Assembly (NCBI GenBank): GCA_030428705.1
Contig: JAUIDI010000001.1
Span: 496,001-560,000 of the forward strand
DNA: 64,000 nt
Reading direction: 5' to 3'
Source of the DNA: Bacteroidia bacterium
GTDB taxonomy: Bacteria; Bacteroidota; Bacteroidia; Flavobacteriales; Flavobacteriaceae
The stretch's first letter is position 1. Every line of letters begins with the position of its first letter. Below, piece after piece: positions 1-8,604 of this stretch. Below the pieces are notes generated by a model. That model searched no databases. It saw nothing but the letters and a program-made list of their open reading frames with translations, and had not been told where the DNA came from. Position numbers and translations under genes: made by a program.

Positions 1-477
1 GATAACCCGAAATGGGGTGATAAAGAAAAGAAAGAGCAACAATTGGTCACCGAATATATTGCTACTGCCCTTAAGGACCAAGTAACGAATCTTGAAATTT
101 CAGAAACCGAGACCGTACGTGCAGGAAACCTTTGGCACTTGCGCACAAAATTATCAGGCTCAATTAACGATAATCTGGCATCCGTTATCAAGGTACTTCA
201 TCCCACGCCTGCCGTCTGTGGTATGCCTTTGGCCGCGACGAAAAAATTCATCATGGAAAATGAAGACCATGAACGGGAATTCTACACAGGTTATTTGGGA
301 GAACTTAATTTCAAGACCGAGTCCGACCTTTTTGTGAACCTGAGATGTATGAAACTGAGCGACAACTTTGTTACCATTTATGTCGGGGGAGGGATTACCA
401 AAGATTCAGTACCTGAAAAAGAATGGGAAGAGACTGTTGCAAAAAGTCGCACGATACTCGATATACTCTTAAATTGA
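1..477 (+). CDS. menF: Isochorismate synthase MenF, C-terminal part (cut by window start)
   Basis: The reading frame is open from base 1, so the gene begins upstream and only about 158 C-terminal residues are visible. They match the chorismate-utilising fold of MenF/EntC enzymes: the HPTPAVCG segment, a REFYTGYLG segment, the LFVNLRCM strand and the IYVGGGIT..S.PEKEWEET block that ends these enzymes. The enzyme isomerises chorismate to isochorismate, the first committed step of menaquinone synthesis in the cytoplasm. menD follows 44 bp downstream on the same strand, which favours MenF over the siderophore enzyme EntC. An internal TTG at 43 could be mistaken for a start, but homology continues upstream of it. 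Confidence 0.9.
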   Translation, partial: DNPKWGDKEKKEQQLVTEYIATALKDQVTNLEISETETVRAGNLWHLRTKLSGSINDNLASVIKVLHPTPAVCGMPLAATKKFIMENEDHEREFYTGYLGELNFKTESDLFVNLRCMKLSDNFVTIYVGGGITKDSVPEKEWEETVAKSRTILDILLN

Positions 478-521
478 AAATTATTGGGCTATAACGTGGT
501 GGCATCGTATTTTTGTCGACC

Positions 522-2291
522 ATGAAGCATTCAAGTATTCCGTCGGCCCGATCCGTTGTTCAACATTGCAAGGCAAAGGGACTTGAAAACATCGTAATTT
601 CTCCCGGATCAAGAAATGCCCCTTTGACTATCGGGTTCTCCGAGGATTCATTTTTCAAATGTTTCAGTATTATCGACGAGCGCTGTGCGGGTTTTTTTGC
701 GCTGGGCATTGCACAGCAGATCAGACGTCCCGTAGTTTTGGTGTGTACCTCTGGCAGTGCCTTGTTGAATTATTATCCCGCGATTGCCGAGGCTTTTTAT
801 AGCGATATTCCTTTGGTTGTTATTTCGGCCGATAGGCCCACCTATAAAATCGATATCGGCGATGGGCAGACTATTCGTCAGGATCATGTGTTCGATAGGC
901 ACATCGGTTATTCGGCCAATTTGCGCCAAGATATATCGCATTCGACCGAACGTATTTCGTACTACACACCTCAATGGTTGACAGGTGGTTCGGTCGATCA
1001 ATTACAACAAAGAGTTTTACTGTTCAATGAGGAACAATTGAACAAGGCCATCAATATTGCCTTGAAGGACCATGTGCCTGTCCATATCAACATTCCTTTT
1101 GAAGAGCCGTTGTACGACTTGTCAAAAGCCCCTCCCGTAAATCCTGATTTAATTTTCAATGAGGAGGAGACCTATCTCGAAATTAAAATGGATACATTTT
1201 GGGACATTTGGAATGCTTCGGGGCGAAAAATGATCCTTGTGGGGGTAAATCCCCCAAATACAATAGAGCAGCAGTTTCTTGATACTTTGGTGGAAGACCC
1301 TTCCGTTGTAGTTTTGACCGAGACGACATCGAACTTGCACCATCCAAATTTCTTTCCCAGTATTGATAGCATAATTGCACCAGTCGAAAAGCTCGAGGAT
1401 AATGCAACTGTCTTTAAAAAACTGCGGCCCGAATTGTTGCTCACTTTTGGAGGTCTTATCGTATCGAAAAAAATCAAGGCCTTTCTAAGGGAATACCGCC
1501 CCATGCACCATTGGCATGTCGATTCGAAAAAAGCGTTAAATACTTTTTTTTGTCTTTCCCATCATTTTAAAATGGATCCCAATTCATTCTTTCGCGATTT
1601 TATTCAAGAAATAAAACCAATATCGAGCAATTACTTCGAGCAATGGAATGCCTTAAAAGAACATTATTTGGAAAAACGGAAAGCCTATTTAAATAAAATT
1701 CCTTTTTCCGATATGACTGTTTTCAATCGTGTTTTAAAAAGCATCCCCCCGAATTACCAACTGCAATTGGCGAATAGTTCCACGGTTCGCTATGCACAAC
1801 TTTTTGACCAAGACCCTTCTATAAAGGTATATTGCAACAGAGGGACCAGTGGTATCGATGGGAGTACCTCTACCGCTATCGGAGCCTCTATATACCATAA
1901 AGAACCTACCATTTTTATCAGTGGAGACCTTGGCTTTCTATATGATAGCAACGGTTTATGGAATACACACATAAGACCCGACTTTCGAATAATAGTGGTC
2001 AACAATGGGGGAGGAGGTATTTTCAGGATTCTACCCGGCAAGGAAGATACTGCCAATTTTGAAACCTATTTCGAGACTGCCCACGACCTTTCCGCCAAGA
2101 ACATTTGTCAAATGTTCGGTATTTCATATAGGTCTTCCGATAATCAAGAATCTATACGGGTTGCCTTGAGTGATTTCTTCGATCCATCGGAAAAACCTCG
2201 ACTGCTTGAAGTTTTTACGCCTCGGCTTACCAACAATAAAATTTTGCTCGGTTATTTCGATTTTATATCTTCGGAAATTATTAACCATTAA
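522..2291 (+). CDS. menD: MenD, SEPHCHC synthase (thiamine-diphosphate enzyme)
   Basis: The 589-residue product joins 2-oxoglutarate to isochorismate with thiamine diphosphate to give 2-succinyl-5-enolpyruvyl-6-hydroxy-3-cyclohexene-1-carboxylate. The N-terminal ISPGSRNAPL motif and GDGQTIRQDHVF are typical of MenD, and the C-terminal GDLGFLYDSNGLW...VVNNGGGGIF is the thiamine diphosphate/Mg binding motif. Length is slightly above the usual 550-580. I chose the ATG at 522, which gives MKHSSIPSARSVV; an in-frame TTG at 513 adds three residues and cannot be excluded. It follows menF by 44 bp and is probably cotranscribed with it. Confidence 0.95.
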   Translation: MKHSSIPSARSVVQHCKAKGLENIVISPGSRNAPLTIGFSEDSFFKCFSIIDERCAGFFALGIAQQIRRPVVLVCTSGSALLNYYPAIAEAFYSDIPLVVISADRPTYKIDIGDGQTIRQDHVFDRHIGYSANLRQDISHSTERISYYTPQWLTGGSVDQLQQRVLLFNEEQLNKAINIALKDHVPVHINIPFEEPLYDLSKAPPVNPDLIFNEEETYLEIKMDTFWDIWNASGRKMILVGVNPPNTIEQQFLDTLVEDPSVVVLTETTSNLHHPNFFPSIDSIIAPVEKLEDNATVFKKLRPELLLTFGGLIVSKKIKAFLREYRPMHHWHVDSKKALNTFFCLSHHFKMDPNSFFRDFIQEIKPISSNYFEQWNALKEHYLEKRKAYLNKIPFSDMTVFNRVLKSIPPNYQLQLANSSTVRYAQLFDQDPSIKVYCNRGTSGIDGSTSTAIGASIYHKEPTIFISGDLGFLYDSNGLWNTHIRPDFRIIVVNNGGGGIFRILPGKEDTANFETYFETAHDLSAKNICQMFGISYRSSDNQESIRVALSDFFDPSEKPRLLEVFTPRLTNNKILLGYFDFISSEIINH

Positions 2292-2313
2292 TTAATTTTG
2301 AACACTAACTATT

Positions 2314-2658
2314 ATGAGTAAAAGAGATGATTTAATCGTAAAGTACGCTGCGGATATCAAAGAAAAATTTGGCGAATCTGCCGACATGGATCTTTTGACC
2401 AAGGTAACCGTAGGGCTTGGCCCGGCCATCTATAATTTGGATGCTTCAAAAGTTTCCGGTAACGATGATAAAGAATTGGAGACTGTAAAAAACAACTACC
2501 TTATCAAGAAATTGGGAATGAAAGACAGTCCCCAGTTGATGGAAGCTATCAAAAGTGTTTTGGACAAATACGGATCTTCCAACAAGAACAAACATCGTGC
2601 GGTCGTATATTATATGTTGTGCAAGCATTTTAAAAAGGCATCGGCATACAGCAAATAA
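2314..2658 (+). CDS. DUF2853 family protein
   Basis: A 114-residue soluble protein with the DUF2853 pattern: MSKRDDLIVKYAADIKEKFG at the start, then a middle GLGPAIYNLDASKVSG and a C-terminal NKNKHRAVVYYMLCKHF segment. It is all-helical, lysine-rich and has no signal peptide. The function of the family is unknown. It starts 22 bp after menD; a TAATTTTG (2293-2300) just upstream resembles the Bacteroidota -7 box, so it may have its own promoter as well as readthrough from menD. A strong terminator follows at once. Confidence 0.85.
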   Translation: MSKRDDLIVKYAADIKEKFGESADMDLLTKVTVGLGPAIYNLDASKVSGNDDKELETVKNNYLIKKLGMKDSPQLMEAIKSVLDKYGSSNKNKHRAVVYYMLCKHFKKASAYSK

Positions 2659-2674
2659 AGTCCTCTTTGGGACG

Positions 2675-2709
2675 AAAAAAACCGTTTCTCTACAGAAACG
2701 GTTTTTTTT
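2675..2709 (+). terminator. Rho-independent terminator after DUF2853
   Basis: An inverted repeat ACCGTTTCT / AGAAACGGT with a 4-nt loop, flanked by an A run on the left and eight T on the right. It ends the menF-menD-DUF2853 transcript and could also work in the reverse direction, though there is no opposing gene. Confidence 0.9.
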
Positions 2710-2736
2710 GCACCTTACTTGAACTACATTAGCGTC

Positions 2737-3570
2737 ATGATAGCACTGGGCGATTTCAATACATTAAAAATATTAAGGGAGACAAGCGTCGGCCTGTTTT
2801 TGGGCGATGAGGAAGGCAATGAAATTTTATTGCCCAATAAGTATGTGCCCAATGTTTACGAGATCGGTGATACGTTGACCGTCTTTTGTTACTTGGACCA
2901 TGCCGAACGCCCTGTCGCGACCAATATCGAACCCGAGATTGTTGTCAATGAATTTCAGCTGCTAAAAGTGGCCGAGGTTAATGAATTTGGTGCCTTTATG
3001 GATTGGGGCCTAGAGAAGCACCTTTTGGTGCCTTTTAGGGAACAGCGCCATAAAATGGTAGAAGGGCAATGGTATGTCGTCTACTGTTATCTCGATGAAA
3101 AAACAAATCGCTTAGTAGGCTCGAACAAGTTAGAACGGTTTTTGAGCAATGAAAATGTTACTTTGACCGAAGGCGATGAAGTAGAGTTGGTAGTCACCCG
3201 CAAGACGGAGTTGGGGTGGGAGGTAATCATTGACCATAAACATAAGGGATTGGTATATTTCGACGAGGTGTTCAAGAAAATAGCAATCGGGGATCTTACC
3301 AAGGGTGTCATAAAAAAGATACGAAGGGATGGAAAAATCGATGTGTCACTTCAACCCATTGGAATCAAGATTTTGGAACCGGCGGCCAAGAAAATCTACG
3401 AAACCTTAAAGGCACATGGGGGGTTTCTTCCGTTGCACGACAAATCTAGTCCTGATGCGATTAAACAAGAACTGCAAATGAGCAAGAAGACATTTAAAAA
3501 AGGGATAGGGACACTGTACAAGGCAAGAAAAATCGCTATCAAAGCTGACGGTATTCATACGGTCGAGTAG
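2737..3570 (+). CDS. CvfB-like S1 RNA-binding protein
   Basis: A 277-residue protein of the CvfB/YitL family: tandem S1-like OB domains (about residues 5-60, 65-130 and 145-210) followed by a winged helix, seen as KSSPDAIKQELQMSKKTFKKGIGTLYKARKI near the C-terminus. Members bind RNA, and in firmicutes CvfB affects virulence-factor expression; the role in Bacteroidota is not established. The ATG at 2737 gives MIALGDFNTLKIL, the usual family start; an upstream in-frame TTG at 2719 lies against the preceding terminator and is less likely. It sits alone between a terminator and the promoter of the SPOR gene. Confidence 0.82.
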   Translation: MIALGDFNTLKILRETSVGLFLGDEEGNEILLPNKYVPNVYEIGDTLTVFCYLDHAERPVATNIEPEIVVNEFQLLKVAEVNEFGAFMDWGLEKHLLVPFREQRHKMVEGQWYVVYCYLDEKTNRLVGSNKLERFLSNENVTLTEGDEVELVVTRKTELGWEVIIDHKHKGLVYFDEVFKKIAIGDLTKGVIKKIRRDGKIDVSLQPIGIKILEPAAKKIYETLKAHGGFLPLHDKSSPDAIKQELQMSKKTFKKGIGTLYKARKIAIKADGIHTVE

Positions 3571-3629
3571 TACAATACTTTATTTATACGCTATTGATAA
3601 TCAGTCTTCTAGTAGTTTGACCATAGTTT

Positions 3630-3662
3630 TTTGGTACTTTGCCACCTAAAAAGCTATTTTTG
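3630..3662 (+). promoter_or_regulatory. Bacteroidota-type promoter for SPOR-menA
   Basis: TTTG at 3630-3633, a 21-nt spacer, then TATTTTTG at 3655-3662 fits the Bacteroidota -33/-7 consensus TTTG...TAnnTTTG. Transcription would begin near 3669, about 78 nt before the SPOR gene. Confidence 0.6.
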
Positions 3663-3746
3663 CAACAATAGGCAAAATAATTTTATTAACAATGCCTTAA
3701 TTTTTGTTAACTTTAGCGAAGAAAGACCCCTAAAACGCATAAACAC

Positions 3747-4346
3747 ATGCCATTCATAGAAGAAAGTGATTTGTTGGAACTCCACAAGGATATTGACAAA
3801 GCCCAAATAATAAACGAACGTCTTTTAGATCAAATAAAATTTAAGAACAAAGAACTCAAGAGAAGTAAGATCCAGCGAAATGTACTTGCGGGAATCACGG
3901 GACTTTTCTTAATCGGTACTTTGGCGATTACCGCTTTTACGGCTGGGTTGAGCCAGAATAATTTCGAGGCACAGGATCAATATGTATTGTCCGATATCGA
4001 TAGTTTGGATGCCATCAAAAGCAGATTGGATAATCTGAAGCAGCAGAATGAGGAGTTGAGTTTGGTCAAGGAATTTTATTTGGCCAAGAACTTCCTTGAA
4101 AAAGAAAAAGTCTATTCCGTTCAGGTCAAGTCTTTTGTCGATAACAATGTAACTCTGGCCTCCGAAGCCCTTACCAATACCATGTTCGTAAAAACGAATC
4201 CATTTTATTCGTATTCGTTGGGAAACTTCGAAACCTTGCAGGAAGCCCAGAAATTTAGAAAACAATTGGTCGATATCGGGTTTAAGGATGCCTTCGTTGC
4301 TTCTTACAAAGAAGGCAAACGTATAAAAATAGAAGACCCTTATTAG
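3747..4346 (+). CDS. SPOR-domain membrane protein
   Basis: A 199-residue protein with a short cytoplasmic coiled coil (about 10-40), one transmembrane helix (about 50-72, VLAGITGLFLIGTLAITAF), a second coiled coil (about 88-105) and a C-terminal SPOR-like domain (about 122-195, with VYSVQVKSF and YSYSLGNFETLQEAQKFRKQL). SPOR domains bind glycan strands of peptidoglycan lacking stem peptides, so a cell-wall role in the periplasm is likely. The next gene, menA, starts 2 bp after the stop, so the two are translated from one message. Confidence 0.75.
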   Translation: MPFIEESDLLELHKDIDKAQIINERLLDQIKFKNKELKRSKIQRNVLAGITGLFLIGTLAITAFTAGLSQNNFEAQDQYVLSDIDSLDAIKSRLDNLKQQNEELSLVKEFYLAKNFLEKEKVYSVQVKSFVDNNVTLASEALTNTMFVKTNPFYSYSLGNFETLQEAQKFRKQLVDIGFKDAFVASYKEGKRIKIEDPY

Positions 4347-4348
4347 TC

Positions 4349-5257
4349 TTGTCGAAACTCTCCACTTGGCTCGATGCAGCTAGGTTGCGCACGCTACCGT
4401 TATCCGTTTCAGGGGTTATAACAGGTACGGCTCTTGCCAATTCTCAAGGTTATACCGATAAAATGATATTTTTTCTTGCCTTACTGACGACCATCGGTTT
4501 TCAAGTTACTTCGAATTTTGCCAATGATTATGGTGATGGTGTTAAAGGCACTGACAACGATGACCGAATAGGTCCGAAAAGAACCCTGCAAAGCGGAATG
4601 TTAACACGAAATGAGCTGAAAACGGGCATTATCATTTCGATTGTAATCAGCCTACTATTGGTGCTTTTTGTTCTATATGCTTCATTTGGAACGGAGTCCT
4701 TAGAATATTTTCTACTTTTTGCCGTTCTAGGACTGGTCAGCATTTGGGCGGCCGTACGATATACCATTGGGGATTCCGCATATGGTTATCGTGGTTTGGG
4801 CGATTTGTCCGTGTTTCTCTTTTTCGGTCTTTTGGCCGTCGTTGGAACGATGTTCCTTTATACGAAAGAGGTGGTTTGGTGGTCGTTTTTCCCGGCCGCC
4901 GTTATAGGTCTTTTAAGTACAGGGGTTTTGAATCTGAACAATTTACGTGATTTTGAGAATGACCAAAAAGTAGGTAAGAACACATTGGTCGTTAAAATGG
5001 GTTTTCAAAAAGGAAAGCTTTACCATGTATTTCTATTACTCACGGCATTTGGTTGTTTGATGGTTTTTATCCTAGTGAAAGCTGCATTTTGGTATCATTT
5101 CTTACCAATACTTGCCTTTGTTCCCATACTGTTGCATTTAATGAAAGTTTGGCGTACAAAAGAACCTTTGAAACTTGACCCCGAGCTAAAAAAATTAGCG
5201 CTGAGCACCTTTTTGCTCGCCATGCTGTTTTATGTCACTTATAATAATTTTTTGTAA
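4349..5257 (+). CDS. menA: MenA, 1,4-dihydroxy-2-naphthoate polyprenyltransferase
   Basis: A 302-residue UbiA-family integral membrane enzyme that attaches the polyprenyl tail to dihydroxynaphthoate to make demethylmenaquinone. It has about eight to nine hydrophobic segments, the first aspartate-rich motif NDYGDGVKGTDNDDR (about 65-80) and the second one NNLRDFENDQKVGK (about 190-205). The start is a TTG; there is no in-frame ATG before conserved sequence (SKLSTWLDAARLRTLPLS), and it lies 2 bp after the SPOR stop, which supports translational coupling. Confidence 0.93.
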   Translation: MSKLSTWLDAARLRTLPLSVSGVITGTALANSQGYTDKMIFFLALLTTIGFQVTSNFANDYGDGVKGTDNDDRIGPKRTLQSGMLTRNELKTGIIISIVISLLLVLFVLYASFGTESLEYFLLFAVLGLVSIWAAVRYTIGDSAYGYRGLGDLSVFLFFGLLAVVGTMFLYTKEVVWWSFFPAAVIGLLSTGVLNLNNLRDFENDQKVGKNTLVVKMGFQKGKLYHVFLLLTAFGCLMVFILVKAAFWYHFLPILAFVPILLHLMKVWRTKEPLKLDPELKKLALSTFLLAMLFYVTYNNFL

Positions 5258-5290
5258 TTTTGAATACTAACCACCTAAATCCCAAACACT

Positions 5291-6040
5291 TTGGAACAAC
5301 CTATTAGAATACTTATCGTAGAAGACAATGTGATTATTGCCGACGATATGCAATCGATGCTCGAAGAGATCGGTTACGAAATCGTCGATAATGTAATCGT
5401 ATATGAACAGGCCGAAGAGGTCTTGAAGACCAAAGAAGTAGACCTCGTACTTATCGATATTATTTTAGCCTCTGACAAAACTGGTATCGACCTCGGAAAG
5501 CACATTCGCGAGAATTATAACATTCCGTTTATTTTTGTTACTTCGAATTCGGATCGGGCCACCGTCGAGAATGCCAAGACCGTTAAGCCAAATGGGTATT
5601 TGGTAAAGCCGTTCGAACAGCAAGATTTGTACACTTCGATTGAAATTGCCCTATCAAACTTTATTTATTCCGATGGAAAACCAAATGCGAGCAATGGCAG
5701 TTCGGACGTACCTATGTCGAACAGTGTTTTAAAAGATTCGATTTTCGTAAAGAAACAGCATCTCTACTATCGCATTCAATTTGAAGAAATACAGTTTATA
5801 AAGGCCGATAATGTCTATCTCGAAGTAAACACGGTCGATAAAAAGTTTTTGGTACGATCTCCTCTAAAGGATTATCTGGAAAAACTACCAAAACACAAAT
5901 TTTACCGTGCGCACAAATCCTATATCGTGAACGTTGATCATATCGATGCGATCAACTCGAAGGATATCATGATAAACAACAATTTGATTCCCATTTCGAA
6001 AGAATTTAAGGAGTTTATCATATCGGCGATGAATTCATAA
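5291..6040 (+). CDS. LytTR-type response regulator
   Basis: A 249-residue two-component regulator. The receiver domain (about 5-125) has the acidic pair ED at 11-12, the phospho-acceptor aspartate at about 56 (LVLIDIIL) and the lysine in YLVKPF. The LytTR DNA-binding domain (about 150-245) shows IQFIKADNVYLEV, the LEKLPKHKFYRAHKSYIVN core and the C-terminal IPISKEFKEF. The start codon is TTG; no ATG lies before the receiver domain. The partner kinase is the next gene, 571 bp downstream, and the gap holds a repeat that could be this protein's binding site. Confidence 0.9.
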   Translation: MEQPIRILIVEDNVIIADDMQSMLEEIGYEIVDNVIVYEQAEEVLKTKEVDLVLIDIILASDKTGIDLGKHIRENYNIPFIFVTSNSDRATVENAKTVKPNGYLVKPFEQQDLYTSIEIALSNFIYSDGKPNASNGSSDVPMSNSVLKDSIFVKKQHLYYRIQFEEIQFIKADNVYLEVNTVDKKFLVRSPLKDYLEKLPKHKFYRAHKSYIVNVDHIDAINSKDIMINNNLIPISKEFKEFIISAMNS

Positions 6041-6219
6041 CCATCTTTTAGGTTTTTAGCACTTTTTAATGAAGGTTCCCTTTGGTTAACTTCTGTGACC
6101 TGGGCGAAGCCAGTCATAATCTTGGCGCGATATTATTTGCCATAAATATATTCTTCCTCGAACCTTAACCTAATAGATTTTAACCTAGGATATTCCTACA
6201 ATATCATCTTGGGCCATCC

Positions 6220-6275
6220 ATGAAATGCAAAAAAATCCGATGAAATGCATGGTAAAATTGCATAATTGCATTTCA
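6220..6275. repeat. ATGAAATGCA direct repeats plus inverted copy, possible operator
   Basis: ATGAAATGCA occurs at 6220-6229 and 6240-6249, exactly 20 bp apart (two helical turns), and the reverse complement TGCATTTCA lies at 6267-6275. LytTR proteins are known to bind direct repeats about two turns apart, and the repeat lies between a LytTR gene and its kinase. The assignment to that regulator is inference. Confidence 0.45.
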
Positions 6276-6387
6276 CAACAAAAATCGGGCATTACACAAC
6301 AATATTCCCGAACATATAATTCAAAACGATAATTTTGAAATCATTTGAAAGGTACCCCAAACCTTATCATGTTTATAATATACTGAG

Positions 6388-6418
6388 AAAAGCTGTGTAC
6401 ATGTTATGCAGCTTTTTT
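6388..6418 (+). terminator. Terminator-like hairpin in the regulator-kinase gap
   Basis: AAAAGCTG (6388-6395) and CAGCTTTT (6409-6416) form an 8-bp stem with a 13-nt loop, followed by a T run. It lies about 350 bp after the regulator stop, too far to be an ordinary 3' end, and about 190 bp before the kinase. It could end a small RNA starting after the box at 6330-6337, or act as an attenuator. Confidence 0.5.
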
Positions 6419-6611
6419 TAATGTTTCAGCGACATTTTCCGTATAAGGTTTATTGTTGAACATTAGAAATTTTGGCAATAAACGAGCAGTTCGATTTGAT
6501 TTCCTGAATAAGACTTTGGGCTAGAAGGTCAAAGTTGTCAACATCGTCGAAATTGTTCCGCAACAATTATTTGGTAAAACCGTTCTATTTTTGGCCTGTT
6601 CCGTTGATAAT

Positions 6612-8579
6612 ATGAAGAATTTGCTTGGCAAAACCCTACACTTACTACTTATGACCTTTCTGGTCATTGGCCCACTCCCTGCCCAAGAAACCGATATAAC
6701 GGCATCGAGCACATTCAATGTCTTTCAGAATGCCGATTCCCCTTCGGCACGATTCACCTTGTTCTTTGAAACAACGAATAGGTACAGTGAGAATTCGGCT
6801 TATGATTGGCTTGAAGTCGTGAACCAATATCTTAATACCGCGCAGAGATCGAATGATTCAATTGAAATAGTCCAATATAAACTTATGCAGGCGAAGCTAT
6901 ATCACGATTTGGGCGAGTACGATAGAAGTTTGGCCATTGCAAAAGAAATCTACCAGGAAAATGCTAACCTCGATACAGATTTAAAATCGGTTCTTCTAGA
7001 TTTAATGGATGATGTATATGGAAAGAAGGGACTCTACACCGAGCAAATTGATATTCGAAAAGAAGAGAAAAATTTAGGTCTGGCCGATAATATTGCCTTT
7101 TATGATATTTATGCGAATCTTGGCCTATACCGCAAAGCGATGGCCGATTATATAGATTATGCCCAAAAAACATTGGACGAAAAAAATTACTACGAGGTTG
7201 CGGTGTACAATAACACTATAGGAACGTATCTAAGGCTTGACAAGTCGATACCAACTGCGCTGACCCGCTATAAACAGGCCAAAAGCTATAGCGACCTCAA
7301 TATGATCGATGTAACCAAGGTCAAATCGGAGAAAGAAGTTATCGAAGGCAAGCTCCTTCATGCCGAAATATTGGGCAACATTGGTAAGTGTTATGTTGAA
7401 ATGGAGCAGTATGAAGACGCCATACCAAATTTGGAAGCGAGCTTAGAGACTTTGGAAGAACATGGCAAAGGAATATTCTCTTCGGAAATCGTCGAAAATA
7501 AACTGGCGATTGCCGAATGTTATCTTCAATTAAATGATCTGGAGAAGGCGACGGATTATCTGAGTGACAACCTTACGACCAAAAAACTTGATAACCTGAT
7601 TAACAAAAACCGACTTCTTTCTTTGTATTATGGCAAAACTTCGGATTACCAAAATTCAGCTTTTTATCTACGACGGATCATTCGGATAAAAGATTCCATT
7701 AATGCCAATGAATCCGAGTTGCGTTCTCAGCAATTGGCTGCGGTAATGGACGAGGAAAAAAAGAACACAAAGAAAATAATGGATGCCCAAAAGGAAGATC
7801 TCGAACGCCAGAGGAGCGAAATGATTGCCCAAGATGAGCGTACCAATATGGTATTGATATCATTGGTGTTCACTTTGTTGTTGTTTTCAGGCCTTGTCTA
7901 CGCATATCTGAGGAGCATCAAGAACCAACGACTAATTGCCGAACAAAAGCATATTATCGAGAACTCGTTGATAGAAAAAGACTCTTTGTTGAAAGAGATA
8001 CACCATAGGGTGAAGAACAACTTACAGATGGTATCGAGCTTATTAAGCCTTCAGACCAAAAATACACGGAGTAAAGCTGCTATCGAAGCCTTGGAGGAGG
8101 GCAAGAGTAGGGTGAAGGCCATGGCCTTGATCCATCAAAAGCTATATCAGAACGACGATTTGTCGGTAATCGAGATGCAAGGCTATATCGAGAGTTTGAT
8201 CAATAGCGTACAGTCGGTGTATAAAAAGGGTGGACATAATATCAATATTACTATCGATGCCGAGGGGGTAGAACTTGATATCGACCGCGCGATTCCCTTT
8301 GGCCTTATTTTGAACGAACTCGTCTCGAATTCCTTCAAATATGCCTTTCCTGTCGATGACGAGAACGGTAAAATCTACATCCATCTACGTAAAATCGGTG
8401 ATAAGGAAGGTTATTTCGAATATACCGACAATGGTGTCGGCCTTCCTGACGATACTGATGAAAGGGCCAATTCATCAATGGGAATTCGTTTAATGAACCG
8501 TTTGGCCAATCAACTACAGACCAAATTGAACGTCGACAACGCCCAGGAAGGTGTTCGATTTTGGTTCAACTTTGCATAA
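6612..8579 (+). CDS. TPR sensor histidine kinase (HisKA_2 type)
   Basis: A 655-residue kinase. The ATG at 6612 gives a signal peptide (MKNLLGKTLHLLL...PLPAQ). Residues about 40-365 are tetratricopeptide helices in the periplasm, about 370-410 a coiled coil, 413-433 a transmembrane helix, then a second coiled coil. The dimerisation/phosphoacceptor block KEIHHRVKNNLQMVSS places the phospho-histidine at about 464; the ATPase domain shows NELVSNSFKYAFP (N box) and YTDNGVGLPDD (G1). This architecture is the usual partner of LytTR regulators in Flavobacteriia, and the regulator gene is immediately upstream. An upstream in-frame TTG (6591) would spoil the signal peptide. Confidence 0.9.
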   Translation: MKNLLGKTLHLLLMTFLVIGPLPAQETDITASSTFNVFQNADSPSARFTLFFETTNRYSENSAYDWLEVVNQYLNTAQRSNDSIEIVQYKLMQAKLYHDLGEYDRSLAIAKEIYQENANLDTDLKSVLLDLMDDVYGKKGLYTEQIDIRKEEKNLGLADNIAFYDIYANLGLYRKAMADYIDYAQKTLDEKNYYEVAVYNNTIGTYLRLDKSIPTALTRYKQAKSYSDLNMIDVTKVKSEKEVIEGKLLHAEILGNIGKCYVEMEQYEDAIPNLEASLETLEEHGKGIFSSEIVENKLAIAECYLQLNDLEKATDYLSDNLTTKKLDNLINKNRLLSLYYGKTSDYQNSAFYLRRIIRIKDSINANESELRSQQLAAVMDEEKKNTKKIMDAQKEDLERQRSEMIAQDERTNMVLISLVFTLLLFSGLVYAYLRSIKNQRLIAEQKHIIENSLIEKDSLLKEIHHRVKNNLQMVSSLLSLQTKNTRSKAAIEALEEGKSRVKAMALIHQKLYQNDDLSVIEMQGYIESLINSVQSVYKKGGHNINITIDAEGVELDIDRAIPFGLILNELVSNSFKYAFPVDDENGKIYIHLRKIGDKEGYFEYTDNGVGLPDDTDERANSSMGIRLMNRLANQLQTKLNVDNAQEGVRFWFNFA

Positions 8580-8604
8580 ATTTGAGATATTCAAAATCTC
8601 AATT

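Larger units (their letters stand above)
6041..6611 (+). other. Long non-coding gap between regulator and kinase
   Basis: About 570 bp with no supportable gene; ATG codons in it run into stops within a few residues. It holds a three-copy TGAAATGCA repeat (6220-6275), a TAATTTTG -7-like box at 6330-6337 and a terminator-like hairpin at 6388-6418. It is much longer than other gaps in the window, so it is probably regulatory. Confidence 0.6.

Noticed and set aside
6106-6124. Imperfect stem GACCTGG...CCAGTC in the regulator-kinase gap
   Set aside because: Contains a bulge, has no T run and no neighbouring signal; likely chance.
8582-8602. Hairpin TTGAGAT...ATCTCAA between the kinase gene and the truncated hydrolase
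   Set aside because: It has no T run after the stem and sits directly before the next start codon, so it is not a terminator; no other role could be supported.
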